Positions 1-7,014 of a DNA stretch of 22,318 bases are shown piece after piece. Numbering within the stretch: the stretch's first letter is position 1; the number at the start of each line of letters is the position of its first letter. Made by a program: the position numbers and the translations under genes. Where the stretch lies: assembly GCA_900542195.1 (NCBI GenBank), contig UQNA01000049.1, positions 1 through 22,318 on the forward strand, read 5' to 3'. The stretch is from an uncultured Sutterella sp. Its GTDB lineage: Bacteria > Pseudomonadota > Gammaproteobacteria > Burkholderiales > Burkholderiaceae_F. The notes beneath the pieces are model-generated. The model did not search any database and was not told the origin of the DNA. It saw only the letters and a program-made list of their open reading frames with translations.

Positions 1-1
1 T

Positions 2-40
2 ATCAACCCGTACATTGAACAGCAGAATACGCCTGACTGA
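2..40 (+). CDS. Possible C-terminal end of an IS200/IS605 Y1 transposase (partial)
   Basis: An open frame entering from the left edge ends at a TGA at 38-40 and reads INPYIEQQNTPD. A Tyr-Ile-Glu-x-Gln string close to the C-terminus resembles the last helix of Y1 (HUH) transposases such as TnpA of IS200/IS605, which carries the catalytic tyrosine. It is followed 26 bp later by a hairpin of the type found at the right end of such elements. Only twelve residues are visible, so this is a suggestion from pattern and context, not a firm assignment. The alternative is the tail of an unrelated gene followed by its terminator. Confidence 0.3.
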   Translation: MNPYIEQQNTPD

Positions 41-66
41 AAAAATTTTAGATTCTGCCCTTATAT

Positions 67-90
67 CACCGTCCTAAAGAACGGTGTTTT
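67..90 (+). terminator. Hairpin plus T-run: terminator or IS200/IS605 right-end hairpin
   Basis: A perfect 6-bp stem CACCGT/ACGGTG (67-72 and 81-86) encloses the loop CCTAAAGA and is followed by TTTT. It has the form of a rho-independent terminator for a gene entering from the left. The CCTAAAGA loop and the following TTTTACGGG also resemble the subterminal hairpin of IS200/IS605 right ends, which agrees with the possible Y1 transposase tail just upstream. Confidence 0.5.
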
Positions 91-117
91 ACGGGCCTGT
101 CTGATCACGGCGACCGC

Positions 118-134
118 ATAATTAATTTTTATAG
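118..134 (+). repeat. Left candidate terminal inverted repeat of the IS
   Basis: The sequence ATAATTAATTTTTATAG matches the reverse complement of 1654-1670 at 16 of 17 positions. A third copy in the same orientation as this one lies at 1595-1611 with two mismatches. It overlaps the stop codon of the transposase. Confidence 0.4.
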
Positions 135-1586
135 GAACCCTTGAGAGCAAGCCAAGCATTCCATTGCCAATTCAGGTTTTCTACAACGTTGTTGGGTCGC
201 CTTTACGGGCATCATTTGGCCTTTGACACGGTTGGTATCCCATAGCCAGAAACGGTAATTCTCTATCATTGCCAATGCTAATTTATTCAATCCAACACGG
301 TTTGAGATATAGGCTTCATCCTTTCCTTGTATCCGATCCTGCAGGAAATTTACGTCCAGTACCCAATGGAGGTTATTTTCTACGGCCCAATGAGATCGAA
401 TTACTTTGGCAATATCTTCAACCGTTGTCTTGTTATAAGGCAAACTGGTGATGTAGTAGCGATCTTCAAAACTTTCCTGTCCGGTATTTTTTATGACGGT
501 TCCACTGGAGACTTTGACTACGCAACCGTCTTGTAAACCATCCCATTTTTCTCGAAGAACCTTAGACAAAAGACTGCCTCGGATTATGGAATAAGTTCGA
601 GATTCGATTCTTCCATGAACCAACTCCACAGGTAGCTCTAATTTAAGAATTTGATCCGGATGTGTATCGACAAACAGACGACGGACCTCATTCCAGCTCT
701 TTTCTTGATTCCCCTTAAGGGACACGCAGTAGTTGGCACTTCGTTTTAAAACGGTTTCAACAAATGACAGCTGGCAGCTCATGGCATCGGCTGTTATGAC
801 AGCGCCTGCGACATCCATTGTTGAAAGCATTTCCGGGCCGACTGTAATCTTGTTATTTTTTTTACTTATTAAACGCTGCTTGAGACAAAGTTTGCGTTGA
901 ACATCATAAAAATTCATCAACATATAACAGTCGTTTCGTCGAGAATCGGCACAACGATCGCCACTTGTGGCCCGAACGCCCTGTCCATCGGCGCTAATAA
1001 TGCGCATACCCTGACTGGCTTTGTCTAGGAGATGGGAAAGCATTTTTCTATAGAATTCTTCAAACTTCTCAGGCTCTACTTTCAAAAAAGCTCTATAGAC
1101 GATGTCGGCAGTTAAAGGCTGTTGCGGAAGGTCTTCGTGGCATCGAGAAAAATATTCAAAATTGTCGTTGTAATACTGAGAAATTGCTTCGCAATCAGAC
1201 ACGCCGCTCAAAGCGCACATGATGGCAGCTTGAACTATAGGTTCAAGAGGAAAAGTAATTCGGCGGCAATCCCTTTGTTCCATTTCACTTTCTTGGATGG
1301 CTTGCGAAATCTCGCTGACTGATTGATGTGCGTAGACAGGGATGGCTTTCCGGGTTTTCAGTTCTTGGGACAAAATTTTATTTTGCTGTCGAGCCAGATA
1401 AAGCTTGCTAAAACTAAAAACCCCGTTTTTGATTTGACCTAAAGTCTCCCGTTTGTTTTTCTTTTTCCCTGTGCTTGGATCTATCTCCCGGGTCTCACGG
1501 AAAACTTGATAGACATCTCTTGTTTTGTTGTAATTAAGTTGGCAGCCTTCAGGAATTTCGGGAAACTTTTGATAATCGACCTTCAT
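129..1586 (-). CDS. ISAs1-family DDE transposase
   Basis: This is an intact 485-residue transposase that would catalyse cut-and-paste or copy-out movement of its insertion sequence. The family is recognised from a DDE core: the motif SADGQ in the middle of the protein (first Asp), ITADAM about 65 residues later (second Asp), and near the C-terminus the block IRSHWAVENNLHWVLDVNF, which contains the Glu and is the hallmark of ISAs1 transposases. The first 100 or so residues, rich in Lys and Arg, form an extension ahead of the usual ISAs1 core and may bind DNA. The start is an ATG at 1584-1586 with AGG a few bases upstream, and a perfect TATAAT at 1615-1620 on the same strand could serve as the -10 element. 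There is no internal stop or frameshift, so it may be active. Confidence 0.85.
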   Translation of the reverse strand: MKVDYQKFPEIPEGCQLNYNKTRDVYQVFRETREIDPSTGKKKNKRETLGQIKNGVFSFSKLYLARQQNKILSQELKTRKAIPVYAHQSVSEISQAIQESEMEQRDCRRITFPLEPIVQAAIMCALSGVSDCEAISQYYNDNFEYFSRCHEDLPQQPLTADIVYRAFLKVEPEKFEEFYRKMLSHLLDKASQGMRIISADGQGVRATSGDRCADSRRNDCYMLMNFYDVQRKLCLKQRLISKKNNKITVGPEMLSTMDVAGAVITADAMSCQLSFVETVLKRSANYCVSLKGNQEKSWNEVRRLFVDTHPDQILKLELPVELVHGRIESRTYSIIRGSLLSKVLREKWDGLQDGCVVKVSSGTVIKNTGQESFEDRYYITSLPYNKTTVEDIAKVIRSHWAVENNLHWVLDVNFLQDRIQGKDEAYISNRVGLNKLALAMIENYRFWLWDTNRVKGQMMPVKATQQRCRKPELAMECLACSQGFL

Positions 1587-1594
1587 AATCGCCT

Positions 1595-1611
1595 ATAATT
1601 AATACTTATAG
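1595..1611 (+). repeat. Third copy of the IS-end repeat
   Basis: ATAATTAATACTTATAG is a direct copy of 118-134 (15 of 17) and an inverted copy of 1654-1670. It lies just upstream of the transposase start. It may be an internal transposase-binding site or a chance AT-rich match. Confidence 0.3.
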
Positions 1612-1653
1612 TAAATTATAATACAAAACTATACGTGCTAAGTCTTGATATGT

Positions 1654-1670
1654 CTATAAATATTAATTAT
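1654..1670 (-). repeat. Right candidate terminal inverted repeat of the IS
   Basis: Its reverse complement, ATAATTAATATTTATAG, matches 118-134 at 16 of 17 positions. A TTGACA on the minus strand at 1679-1684 lies just outside this end, so a hybrid promoter driving the transposase from flanking DNA is possible, although the -10 options at the right spacing are poor. Confidence 0.4.
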
Positions 1671-1779
1671 TAGCTATTTGTCAAGCTTTTTTCATGCGTT
1701 CGCCCTGCTGTCTGATAAATTCTTCAAAAAAATTGACTATCATTAAAAAGTTAATCATTGACTCTTATCGTTAAAGAAA

Positions 1780-2790
1780 ATGCAAACTTTAGGAAAATAC
1801 CCATCCGTAAGAATGAGAAGAATGAGACATGATGATTTCTCCCGCAGATTGATGCGTGAAAATCGTTTGAGTCCCGATGATTTAATTTATCCGGTATTCG
1901 TTGTCGAAGGCGAAAACAGAAGAGTGCAGGTTCCTTCTATGCCCGGCGTAGAAAGACTTTCTTTGGATTTGTTGACTAAGAAAGCAGAAGAATGCGTCAA
2001 ACTTGGAATTCCTGTAATGGCTCTTTTCCCATCTATTGATGACTCTCTCAAGACTCCAGACGGTAGCGAAGCAGCAAACCCGAACGGATTGATTCCTCGC
2101 GTTGTTCGTTCTCTCAAGAAAGATTTTCCTGAACTTGGAATCATGACAGACGTTGCTCTTGATCCATACACTACCCATGGACAAGACGGCTTGATCGATG
2201 AAACTGGCTACATTCTCAATGATGAAACAATTGAGATGTTGGTTAAGCAAATGCTTACTCATGCTGAAGCCGGTGCTGACATCGTTGCCCCGTCCGATAT
2301 GATGGACGGCCGCATCGGCATCATCCGTGATGCCCTCGAAAGCAGAGGTCTGATCCACACCAAGATCATGGCTTACTCCGCTAAGTATGCTTCTTGCTAC
2401 TACGGTCCGTTCCGTGATGCCGTTGGGTCCAGCTCTAACTTAGGTAAGAGCAATAAAGCCGTATATCAGCAGGATCCTGCTAATTCCAACGAAGCCTTGT
2501 GGGAAGTTGGTCTTGACTTGGCCGAGGGTGCTGACATGGTGATGGTTAAACCAGGTTTGCCGTATTTGGACGTTCTTTGGCGTGTTAAACAAGAGTTCAT
2601 GGCTCCGACATTCGCCTATCAGGTCAGCGGCGAATACGCCATGATGAAAGCCGCCTTCCAGAACGGATGGCTTGATGAAAAGAAGACTGTTTTAGAATCC
2701 CTCTTGTGCTTCAAGAGGGCAGGTGCCGACGGCATTTTGACTTACTTTGCTGTCGAAGCCGCAAGATGGCTTGCTGAAGATAGACTATAA
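1780..2790 (+). CDS. hemB: Porphobilinogen synthase (delta-aminolevulinic acid dehydratase), Mg-dependent type
   Basis: HemB condenses two 5-aminolevulinate molecules into porphobilinogen, the first common step of tetrapyrrole synthesis, in the cytosol. The 336-residue length is normal for the family. The two active-site lysines are visible: Lys202 in SAKYASCYYGPFRDA and the Schiff-base Lys257 in MVMVKPGLPYLD. The metal-site segment at 124-137 reads DVALDPYTTHGQDG. The cysteines of the zinc enzymes are replaced by Ala and Asp, as in the Pseudomonas-type enzyme, so this is a magnesium (zinc-independent) HemB. The gene stands alone and ends at a clear terminator. No strong ribosome site precedes the ATG. 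It faces the two-component operon on the other strand. Haem for the nearby tetrahaem cytochrome depends on this pathway, but that proximity may be coincidence. Confidence 0.97.
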   Translation: MQTLGKYPSVRMRRMRHDDFSRRLMRENRLSPDDLIYPVFVVEGENRRVQVPSMPGVERLSLDLLTKKAEECVKLGIPVMALFPSIDDSLKTPDGSEAANPNGLIPRVVRSLKKDFPELGIMTDVALDPYTTHGQDGLIDETGYILNDETIEMLVKQMLTHAEAGADIVAPSDMMDGRIGIIRDALESRGLIHTKIMAYSAKYASCYYGPFRDAVGSSSNLGKSNKAVYQQDPANSNEALWEVGLDLAEGADMVMVKPGLPYLDVLWRVKQEFMAPTFAYQVSGEYAMMKAAFQNGWLDEKKTVLESLLCFKRAGADGILTYFAVEAARWLAEDRL

Positions 2791-2814
2791 AACTATTCTG
2801 TTTTCAATCCTATG

Positions 2815-2851
2815 CCCGCTCAGTGTTAGTTCCCGAGCGGGTTTAGTTTTT
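2815..2851 (+). terminator. Rho-independent terminator of hemB
   Basis: A 7-bp GC-rich stem CCCGCTC/GAGCGGG (2815-2821 and 2835-2841) with a 13-nt loop is followed by TTTAGTTTTT. It lies 25 bp after the hemB stop codon. The remaining gap to 2942 holds only a weak minus-strand hairpin (CTCCT/AGGAG) after the regulator gene, with no T-run. Confidence 0.85.
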
Positions 2852-2942
2852 GTACTTTTTCAAAAAAGAATTCTGTCTATTGGGTAGTTGCTTCTAATTG
2901 GATTCGCCTCCTGATTTTTACCTGAAGTTAGGAGTCGATTTG

Positions 2943-3572
2943 CTACGAATTCACGGCTGCTTCTAATTCCTCTTTGATTAAGAAAAATTTATCTTTTAAT
3001 TGCTCAGCTGAGTTCACGCCTAGCTTGCGATAAGCCGCCGCTCTGTGGTTTTCTACGGTTCTTGGAGAAAGATTCAGCCGCTCGGCAATGCTCTTATTGG
3101 AGATATCCTGGAAAATTAAGCCGATAATCTGTTTTTCCCGATCGGTAAGTTTCTCGGCGAGCAGGAGCAAATCTTGAGGATTGTAGAGGTTACCCGTTCT
3201 CAACTGGTCTAATTTGAGGGCTTCTTGCACTATCTCTAAGAATTTGTCGGCGTTGACCGGTTTTTGAAGGAAGTCCAACGCTCCTTTCTTGACGGCTCCC
3301 ACTGCAATATCAATGTCTCCATGGCCGGATAGAAAGATAATCGGATGAGGATATTTGCGTTCAATCAGAATATTCTGAAGTTCAAGTCCGCTCATGCCCG
3401 GCATGCGGATATCAAGAATGATGCAGCCCGGTACCGAGGCTGCGTCACCGGCTAAAAAGGCTTCGGCACTTTCGTAAAGTTCACTCTCATATCCTTCGGA
3501 CATGAGCAAATATTCCAGACCATTTCTAACGGAAGGATCGTCTTCTACTACTCTAATTATTGTTTTGGGCAT
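2943..3572 (-). CDS. TtrR-like response regulator, FixJ/NarL class
   Basis: This 209-residue cytosolic regulator has an N-terminal receiver domain (about 1-120) and a C-terminal LuxR-type helix-turn-helix (about 140-197). The receiver has the acidic pair Asp11/Asp12, the phosphate acceptor Asp54 in ILDIRMPG, Ser82 and Lys104 in QKP. The output domain has the typical LTDREKQII start and the recognition region SPRTVENHR. It is the last gene of a three-gene minus-strand operon. Its start overlaps the end of the sensor kinase gene by 20 bp, which implies translational coupling and a cognate pair. The TtrSR family of Salmonella controls tetrathionate reduction; here the paired reductase is a flavoprotein, so the signal is likely a different electron acceptor. 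The predicted target is the reductase gene at the head of this operon or the neighbouring divergent one. Confidence 0.85.
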   Translation of the reverse strand: MPKTIIRVVEDDPSVRNGLEYLLMSEGYESELYESAEAFLAGDAASVPGCIILDIRMPGMSGLELQNILIERKYPHPIIFLSGHGDIDIAVGAVKKGALDFLQKPVNADKFLEIVQEALKLDQLRTGNLYNPQDLLLLAEKLTDREKQIIGLIFQDISNKSIAERLNLSPRTVENHRAAAYRKLGVNSAEQLKDKFFLIKEELEAAVNS

Positions 3573-5364
3573 TTTGTTCTTCCTGTTGATTATTCTTTGA
3601 AGTAATAAGCGGGAGGAGGATCGTCACCTTTAAGCCCCCTTGTTCACTCTTTGAGAATCGAATCTCTCCGCTGTGAGCTTGGACAAGCGTTCGAATAATG
3701 GATAGGCCGAGACCCATCCCTTCCGCTTTTGTCGAATCGCCAATAAGAGAGATTTCTTTAATTTTTTCTTCTGATAATGCCGGACCTTTGTCCCAAATTT
3801 CAATCTGAACATAAGGTCCAACGTTGGAGACTTCCATCCAGGCGACTGCACTCTTAAGATGAGACTGGGCTTGAGCCGCATTGCGAAGCAAATTGGTGAA
3901 GACAAGTTCTAACTCAAACTCTTCACCGCGAATCACATGCTCGCCGCCGTGATCCATGAAATGGACAGGCATGTCTCCGACGCTGGTGGTTTGAAAGTCT
4001 GCAATGGACCGCCGAAGAATTTCTTTTAAATCCTGCTGATTTTGTCGGGAGGATTTGTTCTTAGCGTAGTTTCTAACTTGCTCGACAATAGCGCTGGCCC
4101 GTTCGGCTTCAGCTTCTATTCCTTCGATACCTTTATCAATAAAAGCCTTCGCTTTTTCCGGATTTTTAAGGAAGCGGCGTAAGCCGTTGGCATAGCAGTT
4201 AATCGCATTCAGAGGCTGTCTGAGTTCATGAGCAAAAAGGCTCGACATCTGGCCGATAACCGAAATTTTTTGAAGTTTCTCATAACGTCGGTTAGCCAGA
4301 TTGGCTTCTTTATGAAGAAGCTTTTGCTGTTCTAAGGCTTTTGATAGTTCTTCAGTTCTTTTACGGACAATAAACTCGCTTCGGATGCTGTGAAGAATCA
4401 ACAATAGGATGAAGGCCGCAGCAACGGCAAACCATTTCCAATAAGCTTTGGCGAACTCGGTAATGGTTTGAGAAAAGTCTTTTTGCCAAGGTCCGTTTCT
4501 AAGATTCTGAAGAATTCTGTCGATTGCACTGAAGTCAGTTGCTACTCCCCAGGTCATACCGTCCGTCTCATCCATACTGAGCAAAGCGGTTGTAATGGTC
4601 TTCGATTCATAGGGAGACAGGCTGGGCATCGAAATGACAGTGATGCCGGGGAAAGGCGCTGCAGAATGCATACAGGACAAGGACTCGTCCTGTCTGGGAA
4701 GAAGTATGCGGAGCCAACCTGTATCGTCTGCCGTCTGTTGACTGTAGCGTTCCAAAGAACAAGCGGGGACGACAGCTAAGTCTGCTTTTCCTTCTTTTAG
4801 CGTACGGAGTACATCGCTGATATTGGCCGGTACATAGAGGATGTCCTTAAAAAAATTATCGGGCTTGACTTTGAGCTGCTCGGCAATCGTGCTTAATAAG
4901 GACGCAAGCCCGGAAAGTCCGAATTCTTTACTCGTCACAACCGTCTTCCCTTGCATTTCCTGCAGGGTAGTGGCTTTCGTTCTTTCTCCGTCGACTAGGA
5001 AGACACTCGATTCCGCACGGTTGGTATTGGTTGAGTTCTCATGGTCAAGAGAGGCGATATCACGTGCACCCTGAAGAATATAGGTTCGGGCAAAGCTGCT
5101 CGGAGCAATGACTAAGTCCAGCCGGTTTTCTTTAATTTCTTTGGCAAGTTCTTCGTCATTTAAAAACATGACCCGCAGCGAGTAGCGGGAAGTCAATGCA
5201 CCTTGCAAGTCGGAAATGGTTTTAATTAGAAAATCTTCATAGTCACTGAAGGTTCCGGAGGTGGAAATGCCGATCTGGACGACTCTTGAGTTGACATTCG
5301 ACAGCGCAGTCATCGAATAAACGCTGAATACAACCGAAAAGACCAGGAGGAGAAGTTTTTTCAT
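3553..5364 (-). CDS. TtrS-like membrane sensor histidine kinase with PhnD-like periplasmic domain
   Basis: The 603-residue protein has an N-terminal signal segment (1-22), a periplasmic PhnD-type solute-binding domain (about 28-290) and one membrane helix at about 309-326. A short coiled coil and a cytosolic HisKA/HATPase core follow. The phosphorylated His379 lies in FAHELRQPLNAI, the N box is NLLRNAAQA with Asn495, and the G boxes are DKGP (525) and GMGLGLSI (549). The segment MTWGVATDFSAIDRILQNLR before the membrane helix is shared in form with the second sensor of the window. The ATG overlaps the stop of the upstream reductase by 4 bp, with a good GGAGG site in front. By family analogy with TtrS it senses an organic or sulfur electron acceptor in the periplasm and phosphorylates the regulator encoded immediately downstream. 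The ligand is unknown. Confidence 0.88.
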   Translation of the reverse strand: MKKLLLLVFSVVFSVYSMTALSNVNSRVVQIGISTSGTFSDYEDFLIKTISDLQGALTSRYSLRVMFLNDEELAKEIKENRLDLVIAPSSFARTYILQGARDIASLDHENSTNTNRAESSVFLVDGERTKATTLQEMQGKTVVTSKEFGLSGLASLLSTIAEQLKVKPDNFFKDILYVPANISDVLRTLKEGKADLAVVPACSLERYSQQTADDTGWLRILLPRQDESLSCMHSAAPFPGITVISMPSLSPYESKTITTALLSMDETDGMTWGVATDFSAIDRILQNLRNGPWQKDFSQTITEFAKAYWKWFAVAAAFILLLILHSIRSEFIVRKRTEELSKALEQQKLLHKEANLANRRYEKLQKISVIGQMSSLFAHELRQPLNAINCYANGLRRFLKNPEKAKAFIDKGIEGIEAEAERASAIVEQVRNYAKNKSSRQNQQDLKEILRRSIADFQTTSVGDMPVHFMDHGGEHVIRGEEFELELVFTNLLRNAAQAQSHLKSAVAWMEVSNVGPYVQIEIWDKGPALSEEKIKEISLIGDSTKAEGMGLGLSIIRTLVQAHSGEIRFSKSEQGGLKVTILLPLITSKNNQQEEQNAQNNN

Positions 5365-6827
5365 TGCCTTTCCTCCCGTAAAGCTTTAGCAGCCGAGAGG
5401 CCGGCTATTCTTCCGAAGCTAAAGGCTGAGGCTAAAGGGACTCCCATCGCAGCGGCTGCACCATGCACACCTCCCGTGACTTCTCCCGCAGCCCAAAGAC
5501 CGGGGATTGGTTTTCCGGATTTGTTAAGGACTTGAGCATCTTCGTTGATTTTTAGTCCCCCGTAGGTCCCGAGAAGAGCTGGTTTAACCGGGATCACATA
5601 GAAAGGCGGCTTGACAATTGGGGCCAGTCTTGCCTTCCCTGTAAGGTCCTTCCGGTAAAAGTCAGGATCTTTTCCGAGTTTGGTGATAGCCTCGTTATAC
5701 ATGTCGACCGTGTCTTTGAGTCCTACCGGATCGATGTGAGCATTCTGAGCTACCTCCTCTACGGTCTTTCCGGAAAAGACGGGTAAATTGCCGATTTTGC
5801 CCGTACCCCAAAACTCTTTGAGAGGGCCCGAGGCGTTAGCTAGTCGGGAAACCGTTTTACGAATCTCGTCATCAAAAACCAGATAACTCTTTGCTTCATG
5901 CTGCTGAATGACTTTTCGTGCGATTTCTTTGTAGGGGGCAGATTCGCTGACAAAACGAGCGCAGTCATCATTGACAATAACCGGACCGTAGTAATACGCG
6001 AAAGTCATGTCTTGATAAGAGGAAGGATTGTCAGTGAAGGCATAAGAGGCCTTAATGTGTTCGAGATCAGCGGTAGCCGCTCCGACTCTAATCCCCATTT
6101 TTAGTCCGTCACCGGTCAAGCCGGGAGGTGCGATGGTTGCTACATTTTGCAAGCCTTCTTGCACCGACCCCAAGAGAGACTTGTCTCTTGAAAATCCTCC
6201 GGAACTCAAAACAACGCCCAGAGAGGCAAAGGCTTTCTTGTCGGCTCCCGCTCTAGTAAAGACAACTCCTTTTATTCTGCCTGTGACCTCATCTTGGATA
6301 AGGTCTTTAACAGGACATCCGGTCCAAATTTTGACGCCGAGAGACAAGGCTTTTTTACGCAGAAAAAAGATGACTTCAGGCATATCGAATTTATGAATTC
6401 TTCGCACACCCTTTTCTGCAAAAAACGCGATGGGACGGATGCCGTTTTGTTCAAACCAAGCCATTTGTTCTCTGCCGGCAGGAAGCATGGCTTCGAGCAG
6501 ACTTTCATCATTTTTGCCCAAGCCTTCGGACTTCAGGTAGAGCACGGCATCATGATCGGAGTCTTGAACTCCTCGACTAGTTTGAGAAGCCGTGCCGGTG
6601 GCAAACCACGTTCCTCTTGCGATAAGGGAAGAACCTCCGATAACCGGATTTTTCTCTAGAACAAGGATATTTTTGACGCCGTTTTCTGCAGCAGTACAGG
6701 CGCAAGTGAGCCCGGCTGCACCGGCCCCCACGATGATGAGCTGAAAATGATCCATAGGAGATGAAGCCCAGCAGAGCGGGCTTAGAGCCGTCAGAGCGGC
6801 GGTTCCGATCAGTTGTCTTCTTCTCAT
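5361..6827 (-). CDS. Periplasmic FAD-dependent reductase (fumarate reductase/flavocytochrome c family), Tat-exported
   Basis: The 488-residue flavoprotein begins with a twin-arginine signal (MRRRQLIGTAALTALS), so it is probably exported folded with FAD. The Rossmann motif GAGAAG is at 34-39, with Glu58 to bind the FAD ribose, and there is a typical C-terminal FAD closing block (AAGEVTGGVHGA, FGRIAG). No FMN-binding or haem domain is present, so electrons must come from a partner such as the tetrahaem cytochrome encoded at 8675. Two residues needed for fumarate reduction in flavocytochrome c are missing. The HTMGG histidine position is Gly420 (GTYGG), and the arginine of GANRLGGN is Ala459 (GAAAAMG). 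The substrate is therefore not a simple C4-dicarboxylate. It heads an operon with a sensor kinase and a response regulator, which suggests that its own substrate induces it. Confidence 0.82.
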   Translation of the reverse strand: MRRRQLIGTAALTALSPLCWASSPMDHFQLIIVGAGAAGLTCACTAAENGVKNILVLEKNPVIGGSSLIARGTWFATGTASQTSRGVQDSDHDAVLYLKSEGLGKNDESLLEAMLPAGREQMAWFEQNGIRPIAFFAEKGVRRIHKFDMPEVIFFLRKKALSLGVKIWTGCPVKDLIQDEVTGRIKGVVFTRAGADKKAFASLGVVLSSGGFSRDKSLLGSVQEGLQNVATIAPPGLTGDGLKMGIRVGAATADLEHIKASYAFTDNPSSYQDMTFAYYYGPVIVNDDCARFVSESAPYKEIARKVIQQHEAKSYLVFDDEIRKTVSRLANASGPLKEFWGTGKIGNLPVFSGKTVEEVAQNAHIDPVGLKDTVDMYNEAITKLGKDPDFYRKDLTGKARLAPIVKPPFYVIPVKPALLGTYGGLKINEDAQVLNKSGKPIPGLWAAGEVTGGVHGAAAAMGVPLASAFSFGRIAGLSAAKALREERQ

Positions 6828-6854
6828 TTTTAAGCTTGGGATTCGTATGAGTCC

Positions 6855-6882
6855 AATTTAACCGCTTTCCTTTTTCTGTCAA
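6855..6882 (-). promoter_or_regulatory. Predicted promoter of the reductase-sensor-regulator operon
   Basis: On the minus strand a perfect TTGACA (6877-6882) is separated by 16 bp from TAAATT (6855-6860, 4 of 6 to the consensus). Transcription would start near 6848, leaving about 20 nt before the ATG. A 12-bp palindrome, AAACCATGGTTT (6881-6892), overlaps the upstream edge of the -35 element and could be an operator. Confidence 0.45.
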
Positions 6883-6923
6883 ACCATGGTTTTTACTTAG
6901 ACATTAAAAAATCTGAAGAAAGT

Positions 6924-6937
6924 TTGATCAAGGTCAA
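6924..6937 (+). promoter_or_regulatory. FNR/CRP-type operator in the divergent control region
   Basis: TTGATCAAGGTCAA matches the FNR consensus TTGAT-N4-ATCAA at 9 of 10 positions and is embedded in the larger perfect dyad GTTTGA-N6-TCAAAC (6922-6939). It lies between two divergent reductase genes, as expected for oxygen control of anaerobic respiration. If AAAAAT at 6960-6965 is the -10 element of the rightward gene, the box is centred at -41.5, the classical activating position. The -10 itself is a weak match. Confidence 0.6.
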
Positions 6938-6951
6938 ACTACCTAGGTAAT
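6938..6951. promoter_or_regulatory. ACTAC-N4-GTA(A/G)T dyad, candidate response-regulator site
   Basis: ACTACCTAGGTAAT directly abuts the FNR-like box. The same arrangement, ACTACGCGCGTAGT, occurs at 15123-15136 upstream of the related reductase gene at 13446-15029. A short dyad shared by the upstream regions of two paralogous genes suggests a common regulator, plausibly one of the two LuxR-type response regulators in the window. Confidence 0.45.
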
Positions 6952-7014
6952 GACTTTGGAAAAATGAGACATCCGAAAGGAACAACGATTAACCAACCAC
7001 CAAGGAAAAACAAA

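Larger units (their letters stand above)
118..1670 (-). mobile_element. ISAs1-like insertion sequence (candidate limits)
   Basis: The element is built around the intact transposase gene at 129-1586. The limits proposed here rest on a 17-bp inverted repeat, at 118-134 and 1654-1670, matching at 16 of 17 positions. The left copy overlaps the transposase stop codon. That would make an element of about 1.55 kb, a reasonable size for a 485-residue transposase. No target-site duplication is evident outside these ends, and the repeats are AT-rich, so the exact boundaries are uncertain. The insertion sits between a possible IS200/IS605 remnant and hemB and does not break a recognisable gene. Confidence 0.5.

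Noticed and set aside
1733..1746. An FNR-like box TTGAC-N4-ATTAA upstream of hemB
   Set aside because: It matches only 8 of 10 consensus positions in an AT-rich stretch and I could not place a convincing promoter next to it.
6964..7014. An in-frame ATG at 6964 as the start of the reductase at 7015
   Set aside because: It would place 17 extra residues before the Tat-like signal and overlap the predicted -10 element. The ATG at 7015 has AAGGA at good spacing and gives a normal signal peptide.
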